DNA of 64,000 nt from assembly GCF_049310025.1 (NCBI RefSeq), contig NZ_JBJYKD010000005.1, positions 1 through 64,000 of the forward strand. Reading direction: 5' to 3'. The notes under the pieces are model-generated. The model did not search any database. It was not told the DNA's origin and saw only the letters and a program-made list of their open reading frames with translations. Positions within the stretch are counted from its first letter, which is position 1, and the number at the start of each line of letters is the position of its first letter. The position numbers and the translations under genes were made by a program. Of the stretch, positions 15,378-24,468 are shown in pieces. The DNA is from JBJYKD01 sp049310025. Its GTDB lineage: Bacteria; Bacillota; Thermosediminibacteria; Thermosediminibacterales; Tepidanaerobacteraceae.

Positions 15378-17765
15378 TCAAGAGGGGTAAATGTTCATCC
15401 CCTTATCCTCGCTCTTTTCAACATGAGTCATATTCACTTCCTGCGCCGGCTTTAACGCCCTGTCTATCACCTCATCCATAGTCCTGACAAAAACAAAGCA
15501 CAGGTGGTCTTTTATGTTATTCGGGACTTCCTCCAGGTCTTTTGTATTTTCCTCGGGCAGAATTACCGTCTTGATGCCGGCCCTGTGGGCGGCCAGCACT
15601 TTCTCCTTTATGCCTCCCACGGGAAGCACCCTGCCCCGGAGCGTTATTTCTCCGGTCATGGCTACGGTGCGGTCTACGGGCCTCCCCGTTAAAGCCGAAA
15701 TCATGGCGCAGGCCATAGTGATTCCGGCTGAAGGCCCGTCTTTTGGTATGGCCCCTTCCGGCACATGTATGTGAATATCATACTTTTCGTAAAATTCCTC
15801 GTCAATGTTTAGATCCTCAGCCCGGGATCTGACAAAGCTGTAACCTGCGTGGGCTGATTCCTGCATGACATCGCCCAGCTTGCCTGTCAGAATAAGCTTG
15901 CCCTTGCCTTTCATCACGGTAACCTCTATGTTTAAAATATCACCGCCCGCTTCCGTCCAGGCGAGGCCGGTAGCCACACCCACCAGGTCCTCTTTTTCCA
16001 CGACCCCGTAATGGAACCTGGGTGCACCGAGGAATTTTTCCACCAGCCCGGCGTCGACTTCCACATCCGTCTTTTCGCCCTCGACCACCGCCCTGGCTAT
16101 CTTCCTGCAGATATTTGCTATCTCCCGTTCCAGGTTTCGCACCCCCGCCTCCCGGGTGTGATTTCTTATTATCTTCAGCAGTGCATCCTCCGCAAAAGAT
16201 ATGCTCTCGGGTGCCAGGCCGTGTTCTTTTAACTGTTTCGGGATAAGATGGCGTTTTGCGATCTCCAGCTTTTCAACCTCGGTATAGCCCGGAATGACCA
16301 CGGTCTCCATGCGGTCCAGGAGCGGCCTGGGAATGTTGTAAACAGCGTTGGCGGTGGCTATGAACAGCACCCTGGAAAGATCAAAAGGCAGCTCTATATA
16401 ATGGTCCGAAAAGCTGTTGTTTTGTTCGGGGTCCAGTACCTCCAGCAGTGCTGCCGAAGGATCTCCCCGGAAATCGGCGCTCATTTTGTCAATCTCGTCC
16501 AGAAGAAATACGGGATTCCTGGACCCCGCCTGTTTCATGCCCTGGATAATCCTGCCGGGCAGGGCTCCCACATAGGTCCTGCGATGCCCCCGTATCTCGG
16601 CTTCATCCCGCACCCCGCCCAGCGAAATCCTCACAAACTTCCGGTCCATGGCTCTGGCTATAGACCTGGCGAGAGACGTCTTGCCAACCCCCGGCGGCCC
16701 CACCAGGCAGAGGATGGGGCCTTTTATCCTGCCGGAAAGTTTCCTCACCGCCAGAAATTCCAGAATGCGCTCTTTAACTTTTTCGAGGCCGTAATGATCC
16801 TCATTTAAGACATCTTCGGCAATTTTTATGTCAATCCTGTCTTCGGTAAAGGTGTTCCACGGAAGAGAAACCAGCCAGTCCAGGTAAGTCCTTATTACCG
16901 ATACCTCCGCGGCCGCCGGCGGCATTTTTTCCAGCCGGTCGACCTCTTTGAGCATCTTTTCTTCCAGCTCTCTGGAGACTCCCAGCGCTTTTATCTTTTC
17001 CCTGTACTCGTCGGCTTCCACTGTCCTCTCATCCTGCTGCCCCAGTTCCTTTTGTATGGCCTTCATCTGCTCGCGGAGATAGTATTCTTTTTGTGATTTT
17101 TCTATCTGTTTCTTAACCCGGCTGCTGATTTTCTTTTCAATCTCAAGGATTTCTATCTCCTGGGAAATAATCTTGAACAGGGCTTCTAGACGGTTTTTAA
17201 ACGAGAGGATCTCCAGAATCTTCTGTTTATCCTCGATCTTAATCGCCAGATAAGATGCGACGATGTCCGCAAATCGCCCCGGGTGCGCGACATTGCTCAG
17301 GGAAAGGAGCACGTCTGCGGGCATTTTTCGAGTAAGGTCCAGGTAGTGCTCGAACAGGCTCATCACGCTTCGCATCAGAGCTTCTTCCTCCGGAGTGGCC
17401 TTTTCATGCTGTTCATGCACCTCTTTTATCCTGACCTTGAAAAACGGATCTGTCTGGACATATTCTTCTACAATCCCGCGGTTGAGCCCTTCTATCAATA
17501 CCCTGATGGTATCCTGTGGCATTTTTAGGAGCTGCTTGATTTTTGCCACAGTCCCCACCGAATAAATCTCATCTGTCTCCGGGAATTCAACTTTAGCATC
17601 CTTCTGGGTCACCAGCAGGATTTTCTGGTCCATTACCATGGCTTCCTCAAGAGCCCCTATGGATTTGTCCCTGCCGACATCAAAGTGCAGGACCATGTTT
17701 GGAAATACGATTAACCCCCTCAAAGGTAGCAGAGGTATCGTGCGGCTAGTAACCGTTTGTTCCAC
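15378..17765 (-). CDS. lon: ATP-dependent protease La (LonA)
   Basis: A 795-residue cytosolic AAA+ protease degrading misfolded and regulatory proteins. Order: N-terminal LAN substrate-binding domain (RTIPLLPLRGLIVFPNMV), coiled coil, AAA+ module with Walker A GPPGVGKT near 356-363 and FLLDEIDKM Walker B, then the Lon protease domain. The Ser-Lys dyad is Ser679 in PKDGPSAG and Lys about 720 in GGIKEKVLAA. The start is a GTG behind GGGGGGA at 17765. Two small unknown genes follow on the same strand, and lonB lies upstream. Confidence 0.97.
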   Translation of the reverse strand: MEQTVTSRTIPLLPLRGLIVFPNMVLHFDVGRDKSIGALEEAMVMDQKILLVTQKDAKVEFPETDEIYSVGTVAKIKQLLKMPQDTIRVLIEGLNRGIVEEYVQTDPFFKVRIKEVHEQHEKATPEEEALMRSVMSLFEHYLDLTRKMPADVLLSLSNVAHPGRFADIVASYLAIKIEDKQKILEILSFKNRLEALFKIISQEIEILEIEKKISSRVKKQIEKSQKEYYLREQMKAIQKELGQQDERTVEADEYREKIKALGVSRELEEKMLKEVDRLEKMPPAAAEVSVIRTYLDWLVSLPWNTFTEDRIDIKIAEDVLNEDHYGLEKVKERILEFLAVRKLSGRIKGPILCLVGPPGVGKTSLARSIARAMDRKFVRISLGGVRDEAEIRGHRRTYVGALPGRIIQGMKQAGSRNPVFLLDEIDKMSADFRGDPSAALLEVLDPEQNNSFSDHYIELPFDLSRVLFIATANAVYNIPRPLLDRMETVVIPGYTEVEKLEIAKRHLIPKQLKEHGLAPESISFAEDALLKIIRNHTREAGVRNLEREIANICRKIARAVVEGEKTDVEVDAGLVEKFLGAPRFHYGVVEKEDLVGVATGLAWTEAGGDILNIEVTVMKGKGKLILTGKLGDVMQESAHAGYSFVRSRAEDLNIDEEFYEKYDIHIHVPEGAIPKDGPSAGITMACAMISALTGRPVDRTVAMTGEITLRGRVLPVGGIKEKVLAAHRAGIKTVILPEENTKDLEEVPNNIKDHLCFVFVRTMDEVIDRALKPAQEVNMTHVEKSEDKGMNIYPS

Positions 17766-17989
17766 TTGGTTCCCCCCATTCTTTATCCGCTACTGCTTCC
17801 CCAACCGCCAAGGCGTCCGGCTGCATTCAGCCATGTCTATGTCATCGGGCCAGGTCCACTAGACGTCAAAACGCGGTGAACGCCTGAAAATATATTAGCC
17901 GAACTGCAGAATCTGAATCAGCTTTAAAAATTTTATTTCTATAATTGATTCGATAAAACTCCTTCAATTCCTCCCCCTAAAAAAAAATA

Positions 17990-19648
17990 TTATGAGCTCC
18001 GGGCCGATAAAATGTTTTTGCCGGTGGTATAGCTGGTGGAGAGCAGGGCATTCTCAATCACTTCCTCTATCCTATCCACGGCGATAACCTTCAGGTCCAG
18101 CGTCTTAAAGGTTTCCTGCCAGTTTTCTTTGGGGATTATCACAGTTTTTACGCCGGCCCTCCGGGCGGCTTCAATTTTGGGCACAACGCCGCCGACGGGC
18201 TTTACGTAACCCCTGATGGAAAGCTCCCCGGTCATGGCCACTTCATTGTTTACCGGTATGTTTACAATGGAAGAATACACGGCTGTGGCAATGGTAATGC
18301 CCGCCGACGGGCCGTCGATAGGGATGCCTCCGGGGAAATTCAGATGGATATCGTAATCCCTGGGGTCCACCCCGAGGTACTTTCTCAGGACCGTCATCAC
18401 ATTGTCCACGGAGCCTCTGGCAGTGCCCCGCCGCCGCATTCTGTGGATATTGCCCCCCATTTCTTCTTCTTCCACAACACCGGTTACCGATAAAGACCCC
18501 CGGCCTTTTTCGGTCAAAATGGCCGTAGACTCTATCTCGAGAAGTATGCCCATGTTGGGGCCGTATACCGCCAGGCCGTTGGCAAGCCCCACCTGGGGCG
18601 CCGGGTTTATCTTCTTTTCGGGCCTCGGCGGGTACTGGCCGCTGTTTATGACCCATTCCACATCTCTCGCCTCTATCTTCCTCCGCTTTTCGGTCATGGC
18701 GAGGCCCGCGGCCATCTGGATGATGTTCACCGCTTCCCGGCCGTTGGTGGCGTATTTTTTTATTATATTCAATGAATAATCGTCCATATCAAAGTCTATC
18801 TTTTTAACGGCGTTTTTGGCTATCCTGCCGATATCTTCCGCCGAAAGCGGCTGAAAAAATATTTCCAGACACCTTGAGCGTATGGCCGGGGGGATTTCTT
18901 CGGGAGTCCTTGTGGTGGCGCCAATCAGCCTGAAATCCGCCGGCAGGCCGTTTTGAAAAATGTCATGAATGTGGCGGGGGATGTTGGTGTCCTCGCTGCT
19001 GTAGTAGGCGCTTTCCAGGAAGACCTTGCGGTCTTCCAGCACCTTCAGGAGCTTGTTCATCTGTATGGGATGCAGTTCCCCTATTTCATCGATGAAGAGC
19101 ACCCCTCCGTGAGCTTTGGTAACCGCGCCGGGCTTGGGCTGCGGTATACCGGCGATGCCCAGAGGCCCGGCCCCCTGGTAGATGGGGTCGTGCACCGACC
19201 CTATCAGGGGATCCGCTATTCCCCTTTCGTCAAATCTGGCGATGGTGGCGTCCACCTCTACGAACCTGGCGTCGGGTTTAAAAGGAGAGCCGGGGGTACG
19301 CTTGGCTTCTTCCAGCACCAGTCTCGCGGCGGCGGTTTTGCCTATGCCGGGCGGCCCGTAGATTATCACATGCTGGGGGTTGGGGCCGCACAGCGCAGCC
19401 CGGAGTGCTTTCAGGCCTTCCGACTGACCGATTATTTCATCAAAATTCGAAGGGCGGGTTTTTTCCGCCAGGGGCTGGGTCAGGGAAATCTCCCTCATCC
19501 GCTGAAGTTTTTCCATTTCCCTGCGCGATTCTCTGTCCACCGCCACTCTGCTCCCCTGCTGGTTTTTCAGCATATTTAAAAAATAAAGCCCTATGACAAT
19601 GGCAAAAAATATCTGTATCAGGCTTAATATGTTAATCGTGACGTTCAT
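17990..19648 (-). CDS. lonB: ATP-dependent protease LonB
   Basis: A 552-residue membrane-anchored Lon relative that in Bacillus is made in the forespore. One N-terminal helix (LSLIQIFFAIVIGLYFL) replaces the LAN domain, followed by an AAA+ domain with GPPGIGKT near 98-105 and GVLFIDEIGELHP. The protease domain has Ser448 in PIDGPSAG and the dyad lysine near 491 in GGVVPKIEAARRAG. The start is set at ATG 19648 behind GGGAGGAAAA; the upstream frame is open but lacks a site. It lies 225 bases before lon and after clpX, all minus strand. Confidence 0.95.
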   Translation of the reverse strand: MNVTINILSLIQIFFAIVIGLYFLNMLKNQQGSRVAVDRESRREMEKLQRMREISLTQPLAEKTRPSNFDEIIGQSEGLKALRAALCGPNPQHVIIYGPPGIGKTAAARLVLEEAKRTPGSPFKPDARFVEVDATIARFDERGIADPLIGSVHDPIYQGAGPLGIAGIPQPKPGAVTKAHGGVLFIDEIGELHPIQMNKLLKVLEDRKVFLESAYYSSEDTNIPRHIHDIFQNGLPADFRLIGATTRTPEEIPPAIRSRCLEIFFQPLSAEDIGRIAKNAVKKIDFDMDDYSLNIIKKYATNGREAVNIIQMAAGLAMTEKRRKIEARDVEWVINSGQYPPRPEKKINPAPQVGLANGLAVYGPNMGILLEIESTAILTEKGRGSLSVTGVVEEEEMGGNIHRMRRRGTARGSVDNVMTVLRKYLGVDPRDYDIHLNFPGGIPIDGPSAGITIATAVYSSIVNIPVNNEVAMTGELSIRGYVKPVGGVVPKIEAARRAGVKTVIIPKENWQETFKTLDLKVIAVDRIEEVIENALLSTSYTTGKNILSARSS

Positions 19649-19725
19649 TTGTTTTCCTCCCTTCCCGAACTTCAGGCATATTTTATTATAACCGTGAGGC
19701 ACCAATTTATCCTGGAAAGGGAAGT

Positions 19726-19751
19726 AAAAAAAGTGCAGCAGTGCTGCACTT
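19726..19751 (-). terminator. Terminator after clpX
   Basis: On the minus strand AAGTGCAGCA and TGCTGCACTT form a ten-base stem followed by seven T's. The stem touches the clpX stop codon. Confidence 0.85.
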
Positions 19752-21015
19752 ATGCGGTAACTTCTTTCTTTTTTCCTTTCTTACGTTCCGCGGTCACGAT
19801 GATGGGCTCCTCCCGGTTTAACACCACTTCTTTTGTCACCACGCACTTTGCTATATCGCTCCTGCGCGGTATTTCATACATGACCTCAAGCATAACTTCT
19901 TCCAGAATGGCCCTGAGCCCCCGGGCTCCGGTTTTGCGCTTTATCGCCTCCTGAGCTATTACCACCAGCGCTTCGTCGGTAAACTCCAGCTGCACGTTAT
20001 CCATCTCAAACAGCTTTTGATACTGCTTTACCAGTGCGTTCTTGGGTTCTTTTAAAATCCTTATAAGGGCTTTTTCATCCAGGGCATCCAGAGTAACCAC
20101 TATCGGGACTCTTCCCACAAATTCAGGTATCATGCCGTATTTCAGCAGGTCTTCAGGCATCAGGTGTTTCAGTATTTCTCCAACATTTTTTTCTTCCTGA
20201 CTGTGAATCTCCGCTCCGAATCCTATTGATTTCTTGCCTATCCGGTTTCTTATGATCTTGTCGATACCTTCAAAAGCCCCTCCGCATATGAACAGTATGT
20301 TGGTGGTGTCGATCTGGATAAACTCCTGATGAGGGTGTTTGCGCCCGCCTTGCGGAGGAACGCTGGCTATGGTGCCTTCAAGTATTTTTAAAAGGGCCTG
20401 CTGCACTCCCTCGCCCGACACATCCCTGGTAATGGAAGGGTTTTCCGACTTGCGGGCGATCTTATCTATTTCATCGATGTATACGATGCCTTTTTCGGCT
20501 TTCTCTACGTCGTAATCGGCGGCCTGGATCAGTTTTAAAAGTATATTTTCCACATCCTCCCCCACATAGCCCGCTTCTGTAAGGGATGTAGCGTCGGCTA
20601 TGGCAAAGGGCACATTCAGGATTTTCGCCAGGGTTTGGGCAAGCAGAGTTTTGCCGCTTCCCGTGGGCCCGAGCATGATGATATTGCTTTTCTGGAGCTC
20701 CACATCATCCATCTTCACATCGGAATTGATGCGCTTGTAGTGGTTGTACACCGCTACGGAAAGAATCTTCTTGGCCTGCTCCTGACCTATGACGTACTGG
20801 TCGAGAATCTGCTTGATTTCATGAGGTTTCGGGATGTCGGTGAAATCCATCTCTGTGTCTTCGCCGAATTCTTCCTCAATTATCTCATTGCAGAGCTCTA
20901 TACACTCGTCGCATATATAAACGCCGGGACCGGCCACCAGTTTTCGCACCTGATCCTGGGTTTTGCCGCAAAAGGAACACTTAAGCTGGCCCTTCTCGTC
21001 ACTGAACTTAAACAT
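19750..21015 (-). CDS. clpX: ClpX ATPase subunit of ClpXP
   Basis: A 421-residue AAA+ unfoldase feeding substrates to ClpP. The N-terminal zinc-binding domain has C13, C16, C35, C38. Walker A GPTGSGKT is near 114-121, Walker B is YIDEIDKIAR, and the pore loop EAGYVGEDVE follows. A GTG at 21024 sits directly on the ribosome site, so the ATG at 21015, nine bases after AGGAGA, is preferred. It is 22 bases downstream of clpP in the tig-clpP-clpX cluster and ends in a terminator. Confidence 0.98.
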   Translation of the reverse strand: MFKFSDEKGQLKCSFCGKTQDQVRKLVAGPGVYICDECIELCNEIIEEEFGEDTEMDFTDIPKPHEIKQILDQYVIGQEQAKKILSVAVYNHYKRINSDVKMDDVELQKSNIIMLGPTGSGKTLLAQTLAKILNVPFAIADATSLTEAGYVGEDVENILLKLIQAADYDVEKAEKGIVYIDEIDKIARKSENPSITRDVSGEGVQQALLKILEGTIASVPPQGGRKHPHQEFIQIDTTNILFICGGAFEGIDKIIRNRIGKKSIGFGAEIHSQEEKNVGEILKHLMPEDLLKYGMIPEFVGRVPIVVTLDALDEKALIRILKEPKNALVKQYQKLFEMDNVQLEFTDEALVVIAQEAIKRKTGARGLRAILEEVMLEVMYEIPRRSDIAKCVVTKEVVLNREEPIIVTAERKKGKKKEVTA

Positions 21016-21037
21016 CCCTGTCACTCTCCTTTCGGGC

Positions 21038-21622
21038 TTATTTCCTCTTGTGGATCACCTCGTCAATAAGGCCGTATTCCAGAGCCTCCTGTGATGACAT
21101 GAAGTAATCCCTGTCCGTATCCTTCTCAATCCTTTCTATAGGTTGTTTTGTGTGCTTCGCCAGTATTTCGTTAAGCAGTTCCCGCAAACGCAGGATTTCT
21201 CTGGCATGGGTCTCTATGTCCACGGCCTTCCCCTGCACGCCGCCCCACGGCTGATGTATCATTATTCGGGAATTCGGAAGGGCGTAGCGCTTGCCCTCGG
21301 CTCCGGCCGCCAGGAGTACGGCGCCCATGCTCGCCGCAAGGCCCATGCACATGGTGGAAACTTTCGGCTTGATGTACTGCATGGTGTCGTAAATGGCGAG
21401 CCCTGCGGTGACCGAGCCGCCGGGGCTGTTTATATATAAGTATATGTCTTTGTCGGGGTCCTCGGATTCAAGGTAAAGCATCTGGGCAATTACAAGGCTT
21501 GCCACCGTATCGTCTATAGGAGTGCCTATAAATACGATGCGCTCTTTTAAAAGCCTCGAGTATATATCGTAAGCCCTTTCCCCCCTGTTGGTCTGTTCCA
21601 CCACAATAGGCACAAGACTCAC
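21038..21622 (-). CDS. clpP: ClpP protease subunit
   Basis: A 194-residue serine protease forming the ClpXP/ClpCP barrel. The catalytic triad is visible: Ser98 in GLAASMGAVL, His123 in MIHQPWGG and Asp near 172 in DTDRDYFMS. Complete, typical length. It lies between tig (47 bases upstream) and clpX (22 bases downstream), the usual bacterial order coupling folding and degradation. Confidence 0.98.
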   Translation of the reverse strand: MSLVPIVVEQTNRGERAYDIYSRLLKERIVFIGTPIDDTVASLVIAQMLYLESEDPDKDIYLYINSPGGSVTAGLAIYDTMQYIKPKVSTMCMGLAASMGAVLLAAGAEGKRYALPNSRIMIHQPWGGVQGKAVDIETHAREILRLRELLNEILAKHTKQPIERIEKDTDRDYFMSSQEALEYGLIDEVIHKRK

Positions 21623-21669
21623 GTTAAAAACCTCCTTAGTTTTTTTATCGACCCCCGGCAGAAAATGCC

Positions 21670-23019
21670 CTATTTATTTGATTCGACTTTATCTGATTCG
21701 TCGGGGTTTTGCTGTAGATTTTCAGCTTTTTTCTCGGTAATCTTTGCATTGGCAATAAGGAAATCGAAAATTTTCCTGGTGAGGATCGTATCTTTAATGC
21801 CGGCTATGTCTTCCGGTTTTAAATTTTTTTTGTACTCTTCCGCCGGCTTATTGACAAGACCGGCGTATTTCTGGATCTCAGCGTCCACCTCTTCATCGCT
21901 GACGGTGATGTTCTCTTTTTTGGCTACAGCCTCCAGAATGAGGGACGATTTTACATTGGCGTGGGCTCTTTCATGAAATCTGGCCCTGAATTCTTCGGGA
22001 GTGATCCTGGCCGCCTCCAGATATGTCTTTAGATCAATACCCCTCATCTTCAGATTTACAGCAAAATCCATGATGAGACGTTCCACTTCCCTGTCTATCA
22101 TGACGTGGGGTATCTCGACCTCGGCGGCCTGCATCAATTTATCGAGAATGGAACTTTTCAAAGAACCTTCTTCAATGGATTTCGCCCTCTGTTCTAATTT
22201 ATTCTTTATATCGTCCTTCAATTCCTGCAGCGTCTCAAACTCACTTACGTCCTTGGCGAATTCATCATCTATGGGCGAAAGTTCCTTTTTCTTTATTTCT
22301 TTTAAAGTGACCGTAAATACCGCTTCCTTGCCGGCCAGTTCCGTTACCTTGTAGTCCTGGGGGAACACAACCTTTATTTCCTTTTTTTCGCCTGAAGACA
22401 TGCCCTCTATCTGATCTTCAAAACCGTCGATAAAAACCCCTGAACCCAGTTCAAGCTGGTAATTTTCAGCTTTACCCCCTTCAAAGGGTTTGCCGTCGAT
22501 AAAGCCCTCAAAGTCTATCACCGCTATGTCGCCTTTCCGGGCGGGCCTGTCTTCAACGGCCACAAGCCTGGCGTTTTTTTCCTGGATGGCTTTTAATTCC
22601 CTTTCCACATCCTCCTCAGTTACATTATACACCACTTTTTCCACTTCTAATCCCATGTATTCTTTTAATTTTACTTCCGGTTTTACCACGACCTCCGCCT
22701 TTGCAATCAGGGGCTTGCCCTTTTCAATCTGCTGGATGTCAAATCTGGGCTGGTCCACCGGTTCGAGATGGTGTTCTTCAACGGCCCTTTTATAAGCCTC
22801 GGGCAGGACTATTTCCGCCGCGTCTTCGTAAAAGACCTCCGGCCCGTAGTGCAGCTCTATCAGCCGCCGGGGGGCTTTGCCTCTTCTGAAGCCCGGTATG
22901 GCGAAACGCCTTACGTTTTTCCTGTAAGCCTGTTCCAGGGCCTTCTCAAATTGTTCTTCATCCACCTCGAGCTTTAATACCGCAGTGTTATTTTCTATTT
23001 TTTCCAGATTGACTTTCAT
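21670..23019 (-). CDS. tig: Trigger factor
   Basis: A 449-residue ribosome-associated chaperone and peptidyl-prolyl isomerase. The ribosome-docking signature is GFRRGKAPR near 44-52. The FKBP-like domain (RKGDIAVIDFEGFIDGKPFE) lies near 160-245 and a helical C-terminal chaperone domain follows. The start at 23019 follows GAGGAGGAG; a longer frame at 23034 overlaps that site. First gene of the tig-clpP-clpX cluster, downstream of the tRNA operon terminator. Confidence 0.97.
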   Translation of the reverse strand: MKVNLEKIENNTAVLKLEVDEEQFEKALEQAYRKNVRRFAIPGFRRGKAPRRLIELHYGPEVFYEDAAEIVLPEAYKRAVEEHHLEPVDQPRFDIQQIEKGKPLIAKAEVVVKPEVKLKEYMGLEVEKVVYNVTEEDVERELKAIQEKNARLVAVEDRPARKGDIAVIDFEGFIDGKPFEGGKAENYQLELGSGVFIDGFEDQIEGMSSGEKKEIKVVFPQDYKVTELAGKEAVFTVTLKEIKKKELSPIDDEFAKDVSEFETLQELKDDIKNKLEQRAKSIEEGSLKSSILDKLMQAAEVEIPHVMIDREVERLIMDFAVNLKMRGIDLKTYLEAARITPEEFRARFHERAHANVKSSLILEAVAKKENITVSDEEVDAEIQKYAGLVNKPAEEYKKNLKPEDIAGIKDTILTRKIFDFLIANAKITEKKAENLQQNPDESDKVESNK

Positions 23020-23082
23020 TATGCTCCTCCTCAAACAGCGAAATAAAATCCGGGTTAAGGCCTAAGTTTAAACAGCCGTTAT

Positions 23083-23110
23083 AAAACAACACCTCGGCAT
23101 ACACCGAGGT
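23083..23110 (-). terminator. Terminator of the seven-tRNA operon
   Basis: ACCTCGG (23091-23097) and CCGAGGT (23104-23110) form the stem. On the minus strand it is followed by a T-rich run just after the tRNA-Leu 3' end. Confidence 0.75.
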
Positions 23111-23125
23111 CTGAAATCCTATGTA

Positions 23126-23209
23126 TGGTGCGGGCAAGAGGATTTGAACCTCCACGGGATAACCACCAGATCCTAAGTCTGGCGCGTCTGCCAGTTCCGC
23201 CATGCCCGC
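23126..23209 (-). tRNA. tRNA-Leu(TAG)
   Basis: GCGGGCA acceptor pairs with TGCCCGC, with a long variable arm, anticodon loop CTTAGGA and T-loop GTTCAAATC. CCA is encoded. Last tRNA of the operon. Confidence 0.95.
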
Positions 23210-23210
23210 A

Positions 23211-23286
23211 TGGTGAGCCATGGAGGACTCGAACCTCCGACACCCTGATTAAAAGTCAGGTGCTCTGCCACCTGAGCTAATGGCCC
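23211..23286 (-). tRNA. tRNA-Lys(TTT)
   Basis: Acceptor GGGCCAT/ATGGCTC, anticodon loop CTTTTAA, T-loop GTTCGAGTC, CCA encoded. One base separates it from tRNA-Leu. Confidence 0.96.
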
Positions 23287-23287
23287 G

Positions 23288-23361
23288 TGGCTGGGGCGGC
23301 AGGATTCGAACCTACGATACAGGATCCAAAGTCCCGTGCCTTACCGCTTGGCTACGCCCCA
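23288..23361 (-). tRNA. tRNA-Gln(TTG)
   Basis: Acceptor TGGGGCG/CGCCCCA with G discriminator, anticodon loop CTTTGGA, T-loop GTTCGAATC, CCA encoded. Confidence 0.96.
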
Positions 23362-23439
23362 ATCGAGTGCTGTAAGGTTTTTGTCGTGATAACAAACAAA
23401 AAATCGGACTTACTGTATCTCATTTCACGCATCAAATTA

Positions 23440-23516
23440 TGGGGTGGATAGTGGGACTCGAACCCACGACCTCCAGAGCCACAATCTGGCGTTCTAACCA
23501 ACTGAACTATATCCAC
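23440..23516 (-). tRNA. tRNA-His(GTG)
   Basis: Acceptor GTGGATA/TATCCAC with C discriminator and an encoded G immediately 5' (23517), the histidine identity feature. Anticodon loop TTGTGGC, CCA encoded. A 78-base gap to tRNA-Gln shows no further gene. Confidence 0.96.
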
Positions 23517-23522
23517 CATGTA

Positions 23523-23599
23523 TGGCGCGCCCGAGGGGATTCGAACCTCTGACCCACGGATTAGAAGTCCGTTGCTCTATCCTGCTGAGCTACGGGCGC
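23523..23599 (-). tRNA. tRNA-Arg(TCT)
   Basis: Acceptor GCGCCCG/CGGGCGC, anticodon loop CTTCTAA, T-loop GTTCGAATC, CCA encoded. Confidence 0.96.
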
Positions 23600-23703
23600 A
23601 CACCGGAAGTGTGAGGTGTGAAGCTTGATGGGAGACTGTAGGGAAGCGGCCTCCCGCAAAAGCCTTCTATTCTCACTCCACACTTCTCACATCGCAATCG
23701 CAT

Positions 23704-23780
23704 TGGAGCGGGAAACGGGATTCGAACCCGCGACACCCAGCTTGGAAGGCTGGTGCTCTAGCCAGCTGAGCTACTCCCGC
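23704..23780 (-). tRNA. tRNA-Gly(TCC)
   Basis: Acceptor GCGGGAG/TTCCCGC, anticodon loop CTTCCAA, T discriminator, CCA encoded. About 100 bases separate it from tRNA-Arg and show no gene. Confidence 0.96.
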
Positions 23781-23781
23781 A

Positions 23782-23858
23782 TGGTCGGGGCAGAGGGATT
23801 TGAACCCCCGACTCCATGGTCCCAAACCATGTGCGCTACCAAACTGCGCTATGCCCCG
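23782..23858 (-). tRNA. tRNA-Pro(TGG)
   Basis: Acceptor CGGGGCA/TGCCCCG, anticodon loop TTTGGGA, T-loop GTTCAAATC, CCA encoded. First tRNA of the seven-gene operon. Confidence 0.96.
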
Positions 23859-23878
23859 TCCCCACAAAGACATTCTAT

Positions 23879-23907
23879 AGTATACATTAAATAGAAAATC
23901 GCGTCAA
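23879..23907 (-). promoter_or_regulatory. Sigma-A promoter of the tRNA operon
   Basis: On the minus strand TTGACG, 17 bases, TATACT; transcription would begin about 10 bases before tRNA-Pro. Confidence 0.75.
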
Positions 23908-23975
23908 GAGAGTTTTTTATATCACGTTACTCTTTAATTTTAAAGTAGTTTAAATCGAAAGTCAAGTAGGTGAGC

Positions 23976-24458
23976 CTATGGTGAATTAATCACATTGATC
24001 CGCGCTCTTACCACCCCATTTTCAATCTCCAGAATGCCGTACGTGCCAGCACCCCCTCTGGGAAGTGAGGTGCTGCCGGGGTTAAAAAACAAAATGTCTT
24101 GATAGCAGGCGTTTTCCGGGCGGTGAGTGTGTCCGAAGACCACCACGTCGGCGGAAATGTTTTTCGCCCTGGAATAAAGCCTTTCATATCCGAATTTCAC
24201 GCCGTAAAGGTGCCCGTGGGTGAGCAGGATCTTTTTCCCACCAACTTCAAGCACCTTCTCTCCGGGTTCCGGTGAATTCGCGTCGCAATTGCCTGAAACG
24301 CTGTAGACCTTGATTTTATAGGTTTCTTCCAGGCGCCTGGCGTCGGCTGCGAGATCCCCCGCATGAAATATTGCGTCCACATCCCCCAATTTTTCAACGG
24401 CCTTTTCCGCCATGTACAGAAGCCCGTGAGTGTCGCTCAATACTCCGATTTTCAACAA
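23976..24458 (-). CDS. YfcE/MJ0936-type metallophosphoesterase
   Basis: A 160-residue calcineurin-like phosphodiesterase. Metal-binding motifs appear in order: SDTHGL near 8-13, HAGDL near 36, SGNCD near 55, LTHGHLYGVK near 78 and GHTHRPE near 110. Family members hydrolyse phosphodiesters such as bis-pNPP; the physiological substrate is unknown. The start is a TTG (24458 or the adjacent 24455) behind GGGGAGG. It lies ten bases after rdgB on the same strand, in an rph-rdgB-phosphoesterase operon common in Firmicutes. Confidence 0.9.
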   Translation of the reverse strand: MLKIGVLSDTHGLLYMAEKAVEKLGDVDAIFHAGDLAADARRLEETYKIKVYSVSGNCDANSPEPGEKVLEVGGKKILLTHGHLYGVKFGYERLYSRAKNISADVVVFGHTHRPENACYQDILFFNPGSTSLPRGGAGTYGILEIENGVVRARINVINSP

Positions 24459-24468
24459 TAAGCCTCCC

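Noticed and set aside
17866..17967. A 33-codon minus-strand frame between lonB and lon
   Set aside because: GGGGGAGG is only two bases from the TTG, too close to direct initiation, and no independent support exists.
23600..23703. Inverted GTGTGAGG/CTCACAC-like words between tRNA-Arg and tRNA-Gly
   Set aside because: The match is short and interrupted, and the interval lies inside a tRNA operon with no need for an extra signal.
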